From assembly GCA_030220185.1 (NCBI GenBank), contig JASPKZ010004568.1:993501-1057500 (forward strand): a stretch of 64,000 nt of DNA, given 5' to 3'. How positions within the stretch are numbered: the stretch's first letter is position 1; the number at the start of each line of letters is the position of its first letter. This DNA comes from Diploptera punctata. Lineage: Eukaryota; Arthropoda; Insecta; Blattodea; Blaberidae. Shown here one piece after another: positions 1 through 11,254 of the stretch. The notes under the pieces were generated by a model. The model had not been told where the DNA came from. It ran no database searches and saw only the letters and a program-made list of their open reading frames with translations. A program made the position numbers and the translations under genes.

Positions 1-281
1 GTTAAATATATACATAAAAGCTCGTAACTGTGTATTATGAACAGAATTGATAATTTGATTATTCGAAGCACATGCATGCTTACTGTGCTCGGACAAATTT
101 AATGGAAAAACTAATGTTAAAATAATTCTAACTACATTTCACTATGTTCATACGTGTAATGTATAGGATTAAACATAATTATAAGTGCAAAGAGAGTTTT
201 GAAATACCCCCTAGAATTATTTGTGGATTAATTTATTTTAACATCTTATTTCTCCAAATATGACATATAGTACTTGGTCTA
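1..281. other. No supported feature
   Basis: AT-rich sequence with no reading frame, tRNA-like box or repeat that I could match elsewhere in the window. Confidence 0.5.
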
Positions 282-522
282 CTGTGATGGGCAGGACATG
301 TGGCATGAATGGGGGAATTAAAGACGTGCATGGAAGCTTCTTGTAGGAAAACCAGAGGGAAGATCAAGAATGAAGTGGGAGAATAACATTAACCATGGTT
401 TGAGGGAAAGATTATAGAGGGGATGATTGGAAAAACATTGGCTCAGGATAGGGATGTATGGAGAGCTTATGTCCGTGCGGCCATGAACCTATGGGTTCGA
501 TTGTGTCAGTAAGTTAGTTAGT
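282..522 (+). mobile_element. RTE-A LINE, 5'-truncated 3' end
   Basis: The last ~240 bp of the RTE-A LINE family, matching the 3' end of the better copy that ends near 28118. It covers the C-terminal tail of the polymerase (conserved peptide GHVARM and the GRPRMRW region) and ends in a degenerate TAAG/TTAG tail. Frame is lost by a small deletion and a premature stop near 416. This is a dead 3' fragment, as expected from truncated target-primed reverse transcription. Confidence 0.85.
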
Positions 523-794
523 TAGGACTTGGTCTACGTGTGTTCTGATTCATTCAATTTAATGTTATTGTAATATTTATATATACTGTAATTCATTATC
601 TTTATGCAAAGTAAATAGAAGTCATTCAAACTGTATCTACTCTAAATTTTGTCAATGGTATATTCGATGGAAGGAAGTTACAACGGTTACTATGTTTTGT
701 TTTTTTTATTTATGTTTGGATTTCGTAATAAATATCATTAGATAAATTAATTGATCGCGTTTTATATAAACCCAGTATTCATTTATTGAAATAA
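523..794. other. No supported feature
   Basis: AT-rich spacer between a LINE end and a SINE. Nothing recognised. Confidence 0.5.
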
Positions 795-1078
795 AGTGTC
801 AAACCTCAGACTTGGGAGGCCCTTGTGGGTAGATGGATGTTGAGACTTCCACATTTCTAGACAATATCCAAGGGATATCCACTGGGTTCTCAGTCCTGCG
901 TAACGGCCCCTTTGCCCCAGAACATGCGTCTGGTACTCATTTAAATTAAGAGCTGAGTAGACTCTAAGGCTATGATGCCGCCAGAAGGTTTGGACCAGCT
1001 AAAAACCTGACCCCTTTGAGACTCAAACCCACGTCCTTCCGGCTTGTTAGCGTGATTCCTCACATAATACACTTCAAT
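795..1078 (-). mobile_element. SINE-3 copy, diverged, minus strand
   Basis: Reverse-complement match to the SINE pair at 62399-63008: the stretches about gccgccagaaggtttgg, the acgcatgcg/agtacc region and a reversed tRNA-like head near 1010-1060 appear in the same order. The head would carry internal Pol III promoter boxes, but the B box is damaged. It is much more diverged than the pair near the window end, so it is an older insertion. Confidence 0.7.
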
Positions 1079-1399
1079 GTGAGCCATTAAAATTGCTTCA
1101 AATCACAAACATGATATTTTATTGTTAAGAATCAATAAAACCTCATAATGTTAAAAATTCCAACATTTATTATATTAAATGATATTTTATATTGAGTCAG
1201 ATGTAATGAAAAATTAATTAAGATGGAAATGCAGTGAAACTCTTGATTTCTTGAGCTACAAAAAGGTCTTCTTGTCTCATTTGTGTGCTTATATGTATAC
1301 CCATAAATTATACAGGTCTTGTGTATAAAAATGTGTAAAAAGTTGAAAAAATAGTAGCTTCATTATATTTTTGTGTCCTAATTTTCATAATTTTCATAT
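1079..1399. other. No supported feature
   Basis: Very AT-rich; possibly degraded LINE 3' sequence continuing from the neighbouring fragment, but I cannot support a match. Confidence 0.35.
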
Positions 1400-2930
1400 T
1401 TTGCTATTATGATTTCATATTTTAGTATAATTTTCTTCATATAATTCCTCACTCTAGTCATAATACATAGTTCTTTATTTTTTGACAGGCTTTTCTCTTG
1501 AAATTGTCTAATACAGAAAATATTGTCAATACATAATCTTCCACTCCGGAATCCACATTCTCTTAAGTTATATTTTATCTCCTTGAGTTTAAAATTTATA
1601 ATTTTACTAAAAATCCTAGCTGTTGAAGATAAAACACTTATACCTCTATAAATGGAACTCAGGCTTTTATAACTTTTTTTTTAAATGAGTAATATACGAT
1701 AAATTCCAGTCTTCTTGGATATCGTCTTCAATTTCAATTTTATTAAAAAGTTTTGTTAATAAGATTACTAAAATATCTCCTCCGTGTTTTAGGTGTTCAG
1801 TCCAAATATTTCCTAGTCCTGGTGCTCTCCCATTTTTTGACTGTTTCAACTGGAATTTATTGTACTTTCACTTTATCTTATTATGTATTTTTATCTAATT
1901 TCTTTTAATTATGAATCTTCTTTTATCTCTGGAGTGTCAAAATTTTACATCCATATCTGGAAGTTGAAACTCATTTATATTTTCTTGAAGTAAACCTTTA
2001 TAATGTTGCATCCATTCTGATGGTCTTATTAACTGTGTATTAATCTTCTTTTTTCTGATTTCCTGACATTTTGTAATGTTTTCCAAGCTTCTTTGGATCC
2101 AGTATATCCAATCGATTCATCTATATTCCAGCATATATTAATCCAGTATTCATTTTAAACTCTACTCACTTCTGCATTTGTTTTATGTTTTAAAGTGATA
2201 TATACATTTCGAGATGTTGTTGAGCGATCTGATAACCATTTCATCCGTGCTTTCTTTTCTTCTTCTACTAATTTGTTAATATCGTGATTAAACCATTCAT
2301 TATTTCTTTTTCATTCTAGATGTTCTGTCCCAAGTGCTTCTGAAGCTACTGAATGTATACTTTCCTTTAGTTGATCATATATTTCTACTACAGATTTATT
2401 TAAGTTTAAAATAAGTTTTTGTTTTAATATTGTTTGAAAAAGATATTTTATACTTTCAAAATAGAGCAAACTTACTTTATATATTTGTTAATTCAAAAGG
2501 GTTGTATTTATTCTGTCTTCCGTTATTTCAATATTTTGTTTTTTCCTACTTGTTAACATGAATTTTCCTAAAGGAGTATAATAATCACTTCCGCAGTCTG
2601 GTTTTGTATACACTCTAATATCTTTCACTATCACATCACGTTCTTGTTTCACAATTATATAATCTATTATTGATTTCAGACCTTTTGTTGGCTGTTCCCA
2701 TGTGTATTAATGTATTTCCCGATGTTGGAAGAATCTATTTATTATCATAAAGCCATGTTGTTTACATAAACTTATCAATCTATCTCCATTGTCATTATCC
2801 ACTTTTCTCCCAAATGGTCCAATCACTTCATCGTTCATTCTACTTCCTACTCGACTATTAAAATCTTCTGTTATTATTACTTTTTGATTATTTTTTATTT
2901 TCTCCAAAATTTCTGACTAACATATAATTA
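1400..2930 (-). mobile_element. RTE-like LINE remnant with EN and RT pieces
   Basis: Read on the minus strand, 2907 to 2707 encodes part of an APE-type endonuclease (ITEDFNSRVG, degraded from a GDFN.RVG motif). 1849 to 1667 encodes the reverse-transcriptase fingers (NGRAPG, a form of the usual GKAPG motif). About 1580 to 1500 encodes a FRSGR...IDNIF peptide typical of RTE-like polymerases. Between them the frame is broken many times. Both ends are missing. It abuts a minus-strand RTE-A 5' half at about 2940, so the two together look like one chimeric element but belong to different families. Confidence 0.7.
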
Positions 2931-2939
2931 ATAACTTTG

Positions 2940-5026
2940 TGTTGTATGCTGAATTTAACGTTTAAAAATTGATAGCATGCTCTAGTACAAAATTGAAAAA
3001 TAGAGTTGAGAGTGCATCTCATTTTTTAAATCCAGTGTAGATTTCAAAAGAATTTGAAAACTGTTCGATTACGCGCACCCTAATATTTGAGCCATGTAGA
3101 CACATTTTAATAAATCCACTTATTTTTTTATAATTTCATAACCCCAGCAGGATTTCCGCTATATTGATCCGTATGCCTTTTTGAAGTCTACATACTGTTG
3201 ATACATAGTACCATTATATCCCCTTTTGTTTTCTAAAACTGTCTTATTCTAAAAACCATTTCTGTTGTAGACTGTCTATTTTAAATCCACATTGATGATC
3301 TCCTATTATGTCATCAAGATCGAGGGTAAGTCTACTATTTGTTAGAATTTGGTACCAAGTTAAAAGTAATGCGATGACCCTGTAGTTGATGCAATCAGTT
3401 TTATCTCCTTTCTTATAGTTGGTGCGATAGTCGATACTTTACATTCATTTGGAAGAACCCAAATCATACTTAAGCAACCCAGTAACTCAATCATAATTTT
3501 TTCTCACCCTGATTTTATCAGTTCTGCTGGGATACTCGCTGAACATTCTTTATACATATTCATTTTTTTATCGCCAATTCAATCTGTAATGCGCTTGGTT
3601 ATGTGGTTAACATATCCACTGTATGCAAATCATCCTCTTCAATATCCTATTCTAAATGCACATTTAATAGCCGATAAAAGCACATTTTCCATCTATTTTA
3701 TATACTTCTAGAATCTACAATCATATCTCCATTTTCATTCCTATTTATGTTTAGTCTGTCCTGGAATTCTTTCCTCTTGATTCTAATTCCCTCATATAAT
3801 TCACTGATGTTTCTACTTTTTCGAAACATTTCAAGATCATTAATGCTCTCTCTCAAATATTTTCACTACTTAGTATTTATTAACTTACTGGTTTCCCATC
3901 TAATGCTACCCAAATGTTCTTCATTTACATAAATTCATCATCAAATCATCTCTTGTTTTCTTTCTATTTTTAAATACCAATACGCTTTCTGATGCTAAAA
4001 ATTTAATAGTACCTCTTATAGCTTCCTATTCTACATTTATGTTAGTTTCTTGTTCGGTTGCCACATTCTCATCTGTATATTCCAGTATTTCAATAGCAAT
4101 GGTAATTTTGATCCTGTATTCAAGCCACAGTTCTTCATTTCTCAAGTTTTTTATTTATTTTATTCAGAATCATCCTTAACATTTGTTCCTCTCATAAGCG
4201 ATAACCCTTCTATGATTTTCACCCTGACTAGATGATTATCGGAATTGAAGTCTGTTCCTCTAACTGAGCAGAAATCGATGATGCTACTTTGCCAGTTTCT
4301 GTCTATTATTATATGATCTATCTGGTTCCGAGCTTTACCAACTGGAGTCGTCCAGGTATATTTATGAATATGTTTATGCTGGAATGTTGTGCTCTGAACA
4401 ATAATATTTATTTGATGTGACAAAGATGACTAACTCCATTGTCGTTACTATCCTCATGAAGACTGAATTGTTCGCCTGAATATCCCACTTCACATGATAT
4501 TGTCGTTACTATCCTCATGAAGACTGAATTGTTCGCCTGAATATCCCACTTCACATGATATTGTCGTTACTATCCTCATGAAGACTGAATTGTTCGCCTG
4601 AATATCCCACTTCACATGATATCATGAAAAGCTAACAAATACGCATTCTAGTTTTTAATAGAACTCATCATTGATCTTAATATCCTTATCTTCTGTGGGA
4701 CCATGTGCATTCATGTTTACAAAATCATGTCATTTACACTTTATAATTATGCATGATATCGTATCAGTGAGAAGGTGAATTTCGGAAAAGATCCTCCTTC
4801 GTACAAAAATCCCGTTCTAAATTCGGCATTTCTTGACGGTTTCATTTTTACGGTGAAAAATCGGCAATTTTGGAATCAGGTAGTTTTGTCGTGTAGCTTA
4901 CTGCATTCGACCTGCCCGGCTTTGATATCTCTTTTGGCAGCAATGCTTACCGCCGGCATAGTTCTTGGGGTCATTCAAGCACGCAAGCCACTTCACCACG
5001 TCAAGATAATAATACCTTGGATATAT
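2940..5026 (-). mobile_element. RTE-A LINE, 5' half with 5' UTR, 3' part missing
   Basis: Minus-strand copy. About 5026 to 4770 is the 5' UTR, matching the UTR at 31370-31700 (shared GTGGCTTGCGTGCTT). About 4740 to 4160 is endonuclease, with RNQIDHIIIDRNW and SDNH (APE family Asp-His end). About 4050 to 2960 is decayed linker and RT, ending at the TSPLL/NFVLEHAI region. The YADD part and 3' tail are absent. The endonuclease is interrupted by a 61-bp triplication. Frames are broken throughout, so it is inactive. Confidence 0.8.
4438..4620. repeat. Three tandem copies of a 61-bp unit
   Basis: Units 4438-4498, 4499-4559 and 4560-4620 are essentially identical. The unit includes part of the RTE-A endonuclease region (minus-strand peptide about SLHEDSND). 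Because 61 is not a multiple of three, each extra copy shifts the frame. This is a local expansion inside a dead LINE. Confidence 0.95.
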
Positions 5027-5149
5027 GTATATTAGGATGGTCCTAATTTAGTGGTGTTGAATTAAAATATCGTCTGATTTTAACGCAAAAGCTCTAATGC
5101 TTTTCCTTTTTGCTCAATTTGATAGCGTATTAAATTGCATTACAATAAA

Positions 5150-6092
5150 TTAATGACAAAACATCCCCTACAGCTAAGTAGTAAAAAATCTGGATATCTA
5201 TATGGACCCAACACCTAGACTGGAAAATCCAGGTGAATAATACCTGCAAGAAAGTGTTCTCAATTCTTCACTCCCTAAATAGTTTTAAAAACTTCCTTCC
5301 TACAAAATTAAAACAAATACTTGTACAGACTCTTATAATGCCACATTTCGACTACTGCGACATATTGCTGACTAATCTGACAACTGATCTATCTGACAGA
5401 CTACAGCGTGCTCATAATGCGTGCATTCTATTTATATTCAATCTCCGTCGTTATGACCACGTGTCTCCTTCATTTCAGGTCTTATCATGGCTACGCCTAA
5501 ATAACAGAAGAACTTTACATTCACATACCTTACTATTCCAAATTCTGCACACATATTTACCAACTTATTTAACAACACGTTTTCAAAATTTATCGGCTCA
5601 TCACAATTTAGGAACAAGATCACAAGACTCTTCTTTACTTTTGATACCACAACACAGGACCTGTTTATACTCTGAATCTTACACAATGTCTATGGCTAGA
5701 GCATGGAACTCACTTCCCAGTCATGTCAGGGACTGTCAATCGCTATCATTATTTAAATCCAAATTAACTGATATCTTAAGTTCGACACAATGAAAACATT
5801 AACTGCATAACAACTACATACAGCTTTCCATTAGTAATCATCTAGGAAGCTACTTACTTTATTTTATATCATTTTAATTTTATTATATTCTATGTTTTTG
5901 TTAGTATTAGCTAGTATTAGATTACATCATCATTGTATTTTGTTTAGTCTGTACTTTAATAATATCTTAAAATTGTAATATGTACGTAATTTTTGTATAC
6001 TTTTACGATTCGCTGATTGAGTGAAAGAGAAGGCCGTATGGCCTTAACTCTGCCAGCTAAAATAAATCATCATTATTATTATTAATCTCTGC
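5150..6092 (+). mobile_element. CR1/Jockey-like LINE 3' end
   Basis: A 187-codon frame, 5233-5793, encodes the C-terminal domain that follows the reverse transcriptase in CR1- and Jockey-like LINEs. Visible landmarks are LHSL..FKNFLPTKLK, MPHFDYCDI, RLQRAHNACI, RYDHVSP, AWNSLPSHVR and a final FKSKL. Codons upstream of 5233 continue in frame to a stop near 5190, so this is a 5'-truncated insertion. Its 3' UTR carries ggccttaactctgccag before AATAAAT and a short (ATT)n tail. The same 3' motif recurs near 45525, defining a second family member. Confidence 0.85.
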
Positions 6093-6574
6093 CGCACTCA
6101 ACCCATATTCATAAATATTTTTGAAAATTACCCACAGCTAAGTGTTGTTTATTTATTTTTCTATGTCTACGAAAGATAAACAAATTAATAAATGTCTTCA
6201 AATACTGCAGATTTAATTAAATTAATTGTTAACATAATGATTCTTTACCGTTTCAATCGATATCTTCGTTTATCTTGTTGTAGCTAAATGCGGCATGGGT
6301 TCTTTACCTTAAATAATAATTTTTTTCTTACAATCGAAGAAATGAAAGGCGGAATATGCGGAATGAAATACGAAATGTCGAAAATAAGGACCACGTTAAT
6401 AAGTGTGTATACACATATATATTCGTGGGTGGTTCTTTCATCTTGTTTGTGGAGAAGGTTTACTTAACCTGTGCCAACTACTTGTGTTATCACTTTATTT
6501 TTTAGCGAATTTCGAAGGTTCTCATTAAAATATTTTTTGTACTTTTTTTACTAATCTTCACCGATAATGTATAA

Positions 6575-6576
<2 letters not shown>
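6093..6576. other. No supported feature
   Basis: AT-rich spacer between a LINE end and the foldback element. Nothing recognised. Confidence 0.5.

Positions 6577-6610
<34 letters not shown>
6577..6610. repeat. (TA)n microsatellite
   Basis: About 17 TA units directly outside the left arm of the foldback. A second TA tract lies inside it at about 7249-7270. Confidence 0.95.
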
Positions 6611-6613
<3 letters not shown>

Positions 6614-6753
6614 TGGAGAATATAAAAAATGACATATACCCAGTTTCGTTGCAAAAAATAAACATTATGACTACGATTTTTTTTTTCAGGTGAACGCGCA
6701 CTCATAATATTCCGATTTTCCTGCTTAACGAATTTTCGTTTCTTAATTATGTA

Positions 6754-7108
6754 ATTAAGTCCCGCGCCGTAGCCGAGCGGTTAAGGTAGGAAGCCTTGGC
6801 GCAGAGCTACGGGACTTACGCTGGTTCGAGTCTCCATGGGGGAAGAAATTTTCTCATGGTATTTCGGCCAGTATGGGACCGGTGCCCACCCAGCATCGTG
6901 AGGCAATTGGGTAGCTACAATAAGTAGCGGCTCCAGGTTGAGGAACCAGCTATAACGGCTGGGGGACTCGACATGCTAACCACATGTCACCCCTACACTG
7001 GCTGTTGATCATCTACCTCTGTGATTGACACATGTGGATGTGAAGGGCCAGCAGCCGGCTGGTAAAAGGGCAACCGCTGAAAAGTGGAAAGACCCTCAAT
7101 CGGATCGG
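6754..7108 (+). mobile_element. SINE-1 copy with tRNA-like head
   Basis: The head has a good A box (GTAGCCGAGCGGTTAAGG) and B box (GGTTCGAGTC), of the long-arm Leu/Ser tRNA style, followed by a ~260-bp body. Repeats of aattatgta at 6745-6753 and 7109-7117 fit a 9-bp target duplication. Body matches occur at 8580-8860 and, reversed, at 17722-17866. Expected to be transcribed by Pol III and mobilised by a LINE; the partner LINE is unknown. Confidence 0.8.
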
Positions 7109-7159
7109 AATTATGTATATAATACATATATAAGAAAAATAAATGTTTGAATTGGATTC

Positions 7160-7229
7160 GCCTGGTGGTGTAATGGATATCACACTGAGGTACAGACTTA
7201 GAGATCCGGGTTCGAATCCCGTCCAGGCA
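7160..7229 (+). tRNA. tRNA-like unit, probably pseudogene
   Basis: A 70-nt unit with acceptor GCCTGG/CCAGGC, a D arm with GTG/CAC, a five-pair anticodon arm and a TTCGAAT loop closed by CGGG/CCCG. The predicted anticodon is ACA, which is not a normal insect anticodon. The junctions of the acceptor and T stems carry mismatches, so it is likely a pseudogene or SINE head. A T-rich stretch follows, as for Pol III termination. It is bracketed by the perfect 16-bp inverted repeat ataagaaaaataaatg at 7130-7145 and its complement at 7228-7243. Confidence 0.5.
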
Positions 7230-7664
7230 TTTATTTTTCTTATCATACCATATATATATATATATATATACAGTGTAATTTAGCGCTGTAGCGCCTGGAT
7301 TTTTTTTTCGGGAATCAAACACAATTAAGAAACGAAAAATCGTTAAGGAGGAAAAATCGGAATATTATGAGTGCGCGTTCACCTGGAGAAAAAATCGTAG
7401 TCATAATGTTTATTTTTTGCAACGAAACTGGGTATATGTCATTTTTTATATTCTCCAAACAAGAAAAAATCAGACCATTAGGAGTAGGGATTTAAAGAAA
7501 AGTCCTAATTTTTATAAATAGCTTTAGCGGGTGTTATGTTTGTTTTATCGCTACGTAACTGGATATATACGATTTAATTAACAGAAGAAAGATATATTCA
7601 ATAATGCATCAAGATTGGATTATACATTCGAATTTTAAAAGATTTCGTTGGCTTATGCAGTTCC

Positions 7665-8000
7665 TACTCGACGGACGTTTATTTTCCAATCATTCTTTAT
7701 AAATCACTTATCTGAAGCAATAATAAAGTATTGTTTCTCACCTCATTCTTAGCTAACTTACTGGGCTAGTTACTCTCATTTTCCTACAAACGGTTACAAT
7801 GGTCCTCATCATGCGTGCCATATGTTCTGACTATGGAATTTTACATGTTTAATATAGAACTTCGTGCATAAGGTTTCCCATGTAACTGTCTACAATCTAA
7901 CATTCTCCCTTCACTTGTCTGTTCGTGTTTTCCTAAACAAATACTCGTAATCTTTACTCCTCTCTTAAAGTAAGAGACAACGTGTCTAAACCATTTAGTA
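7665..8000 (-). mobile_element. RTE-A LINE, decayed 3' segment
   Basis: Reverse-complement alignment to the RTE-A C-terminal region (for example ttttcctacaa and gtgccatatgt). It is heavily substituted and has small deletions. No open frame remains. Confidence 0.65.
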
Positions 8001-8104
8001 TAATAATGTTGGAAGGATCTATGTTTTATACGTGCTTAGTATAATTATTTTAGACACGTTGGGCTAGCAAAAGTCCCTGTTAGGCTTAACACTATTTTTA
8101 ATTT

Positions 8105-8560
8105 AAAAAAAAACTTTAAATGGTGCGGAAACTTGGACGTTGAAGCAAAAACACAGAAATAAATTTTTAGTCGTAAAAATTGACTTTTTAACAAGATCGG
8201 CAAGAATATCAAAATTAGACAAAATAAAAGAATAAAAGAAATAAAATAAAAGAAATAATGAATGTAGAAAAGGGTATTAAACAAGAGACTGAAGAAATCC
8301 AACTAAGATAGTATGGACATATAATGAGAAGAAGGGACACAGAAACAAACAAAGAAGTATTGAAGTGGATACCTCCTGGAAAAGGGAAAATGTGGTAAAC
8401 CAAAGCCAACGTAGATAAAGGGAATTCGAGAAATACGAAGAAACAGACAAGCGAGTTCGGGAAGTGTGGAGGGGAAAAAAATGTATATTTTGGTTGAGGA
8501 TACCTGCGTAAATAACAGAAACAATCCTGAAATAAAAATAAATAAAAATAATAAACTTTT
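8105..8560 (+). mobile_element. RTE-like LINE 3' tail
   Basis: Broken frames give NGAETWTLKQKHRNK, IDFLTRSARIS and WIPPGKGK. This is the usual order of the post-RT tail in RTE-like LINEs (YG.ETW, then an LRR-type stretch, then WxPxGxxxxGxP). It ends in an AAATA-rich tail near 8530-8557. The 5' part is absent. Confidence 0.7.
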
Positions 8561-8579
8561 TTTTTGACCCTTCTGTCCC

Positions 8580-8860
8580 GTGACTTCGTGCAGACAAAAT
8601 TTACAGGATTTGCGATGAATCCCATTTCGGGTAGAAATTTACCCGTGAAATTTCGGATAGTATGGCACGTGTGCGTACCCAGCATCATGAGTACTTTGGG
8701 TAGCTGCAGCTTATGAAAACCAGCTTTAAAGGCTGGGAGTTCAGAAATGCTGACCAAATGTCAGCGCCATATTGGCTGGAATGATCGTCAAGATCTTTTA
8801 TTAACACAAGTGGATATGAGGCCAATCAGCCGGCTGAAAGATCAAGGGACGTCCAGGCGT
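8580..8860 (+). mobile_element. SINE-1 copy, diverged
   Basis: Body sequence aligns with the SINE-1 copy at 6754-7108: cccagcatcatgag, gggtagctgcag, gctgaccaaatgtca, caagtggatatgaggcc and cagccggctg occur in order. The head region is too damaged to show clear Pol III boxes. Confidence 0.75.
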
Positions 8861-8879
8861 GTAGGGTCATGCATTCAGA

Positions 8880-9549
8880 GTAGGAATTACTTAGATTTCA
8901 GCACATGTAAACCTAATATAGAGTAATAATAGAATATTGGCCATGATCAACACCGTTACAATGTTTAGATTTATAGTGTATTTTGTGTATTCTGCAGTAA
9001 AGTGTGGAATTCGTTTAATTATTTTATTGGTAATTTGTCAAAATATTTTTAATTTGGTGACATTATGTAATAATATCGTTTATCAAACATGCGGTATATC
9101 ATGCAGGTTCAATAAATTGTTAAGCAAACAGAAAATTACTATAACATAAAAATTACCCCAGTATGTTACAGATTTAGGCCTCATTACTTTGCACTGGCAC
9201 GGAGTCGAACCCCGGCCGGTCGATTATCTTAACGTACTCATTAATATTCAACACACGCGATAGTTGTTGTAACAAGTTGCATGTTATAACGCGTGAAAGA
9301 CACGAGTCCCACGCCATGTGGGACAATAATAAGTATTTTACTGTCATCATGGGACAGCCGATTGCAGCTGAGGTCGCAACAACTGCTGCGCTGTTTACAG
9401 AGCTACCAACTGTAGGCAAAGTACTATATTATACAGTACAGTCCCGTCTGGTATACATGCATAAACTCGTACATGTGAATGAATAGTGATACTAGCTCTA
9501 AAAATGATTCAAGAATGGTGGTAACTCAACTAGAATAATTTTAATACTT
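8880..9549. other. No supported gene
   Basis: Contains a 70-codon frame at 8937-9149 and a shorter pair near 9174-9486 with no recognised similarity. A reversed B-box-like stretch (ggagtcgaaccccgg) lies near 9200, but no matching A box or cloverleaf was found. Confidence 0.4.
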
Positions 9550-10437
9550 AGTTAAACAGTTTTAAAATACAAGCAAGGAGATGCACTATCTCCTCTACTA
9601 TTTAATTTTGTAATGGAGCATGTCATCAAATTTTTAAAGGATGAAGAAGGATTACAACTCAATGATATTAATAATCTGTTACTTCATGCTGATGGTGTAG
9701 TATTATTGGACGAGAGCGCAGAGAAACTAAAGGCAACGCGCGCACACTATTGAGTAACACTAAGAAATTGGGACTGGAAGTAAATATCAATAAAGGTAAA
9801 TATATGGTCACACATTATATAATGGAAATGGACAGCTCAGACAAATGAGGGGAATTTTGAGGAAGTTGCTGAATTCAATTACCAAAGAACAATAATAATC
9901 ACAAATAGGAATGCGATGCACAAAGAAATTAAACATAGGCATTACAGAGAATCTTGAGTCCTAACTCCTTTCAAAAAAATTTAAAGTGAAAAAATATAAA
10001 ATTATTATTCTGCCAGTTATATTATATGGATGCGAAACATGGACTCATACTTAAAGGGAGGAAAGGAGATTGCGAGTATTTGAGAATAAAGTTCTTAGGA
10101 AAAATTTTGGACCAAAGAGAGATGAACTCTCTTCGTAATGAGAAGAGAAACGTAATGGAGAAGACTACATAACAGTGAACTTCGTGGTTTGTATAGGAAG
10201 CCAGATATAACAAGAACAGTTAAGTCTCGTAGACTACGATGGGTAGGACATGTGGCACGTATGGGGAATGACAGACGTGCATGGAAGCTTCTTGTAGGAA
10301 ATCCAGAGGGAAAACGCCCAGTTGGTAGACCAAGAATGAGATGAGAGGATAGCACTAACTATGATTGGAAAGCATTAGCTCAGGATGTGGATGTATGGAG
10401 AGCTTATATTCGATAGTGGCAGTGAATGAGTGAGTGT
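9550..10437 (+). mobile_element. RTE-A LINE, 5'-truncated and decayed
   Basis: Aligns with the RT-to-3'-end part of RTE-A. The B block (QGDALSPLLFNFV) survives at about 9575-9615; the YADD block reads HADG, which removes a catalytic Asp. Numerous stops and frameshifts follow. It ends in a diverged GTGA/GAATGAGTGAGTG tail. Inactive, and older than the copies at 11271 and 25271. Confidence 0.85.
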
Positions 10438-10445
10438 AAATTGTT

Positions 10446-10660
10446 TAGTCCACCGCTGTTATCTCGGGATAGCGTCGCTGCCTCGTACGCAGCGGGTCCA
10501 GGTACGATCAAGATCCGCATCAAGTTTCTTGAGTAATGATTTTTTTCGAGGCTTTCGCTTATCTGTGAAAACAACGTCAGGTAACTTCAAGGACCAAATG
10601 ATCTCCGAAAAGCATGCGGCCATCATAATCATCATTATCATATTCGTCATGAATGTGTGA
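10446..10660 (+). mobile_element. SINE-2 copy, decayed
   Basis: Begins gtccaccgctgttatctcg with a weakened A box and a mutated B box, then the family's caacgtcaggtaacttcaagg stretch and an ATC/ATT-rich middle. It lacks the 3' third. Intact relatives are at 36552, 38039 and 55416. Confidence 0.75.
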
Positions 10661-10739
10661 GTGAATGGCGTGTTTCGTTTTAAACGTTTGTGTTGTCTCT
10701 GTATAAGTCTTGATTTGTGCTGGCAATTGATTCAGGGAA

Positions 10740-10985
10740 ATTAATTAATAATGGGGATGAATTGGCCACACTCTTAGGAAGAATCAGAATGCTATTGAGA
10801 GAGAAGTTCTGTTTTGGAACCCGGAGAAAGAGAGGACTGTCATGAAGAAGGAGTGCAGAGGAGGAAGTCAGAAGGTGGGAGGAATGACATGGGGGGAATT
10901 GAAGTTATTGGGTTAGAACATGGTGCGCCGGAGTTGCTTCGACGAGGCTCTCTGCTCTGGGAAAGATATACTACTACTACTACCA
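10740..10985 (+). mobile_element. LINE 3' tail with (TAC)n end
   Basis: Shifted frames give AIEREVLFWNPE, RTVMKKECR and LCSGKD, resembling the LINE tail pattern FWNPxGKRKxGRPxxxW...ALC. It ends in a short (TAC)n tract near 10968-10983. The GRP core has been lost. The family differs from RTE-A. Confidence 0.6.
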
Positions 10986-11254
10986 AAGATCTACATGTAT
11001 ACATCTATTTCAATGAGTTGTGTTCATTTTTTGTTAAAACAAGATTAGATATTTGAGGAATATACCACAATTAATCATTAACTAAAGATTTTATGTATTG
11101 TGAACACATTCAGATTTGAAAAGAAATTCTTAATAAAATCTGAGTGCTACGCTTAATTTTATCATTCTTTTTAGATGTTGTATGTTAGATTCTAATTTCT
11201 ACATCACGTTTACACTGAAATAATTCTTTCACTTTTCTGTTGCCATTATCAAGT

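Larger units (their letters stand above)
6611..7460. mobile_element. Foldback/MITE-like element with ~138-bp inverted arms
   Basis: Left arm 6611-6748 and right arm 7323-7460 are reverse complements with only a few differences; the outer end is gtttggagaatataaaaaat on the left. The ~575-bp interior holds a SINE-1 copy, a tRNA-like unit and a TA tract. No transposase is present, so it is either a non-autonomous DNA element later hit by a SINE, or an inverted duplication. No target duplication could be recognised at the outer ends because the left flank is TA repeat. Confidence 0.85.

Noticed and set aside
9174..9260. Reversed B-box-like ggagtcgaaccccgg near 9200
   Set aside because: No A box at the right distance and no cloverleaf; too weak to call a tRNA or SINE.
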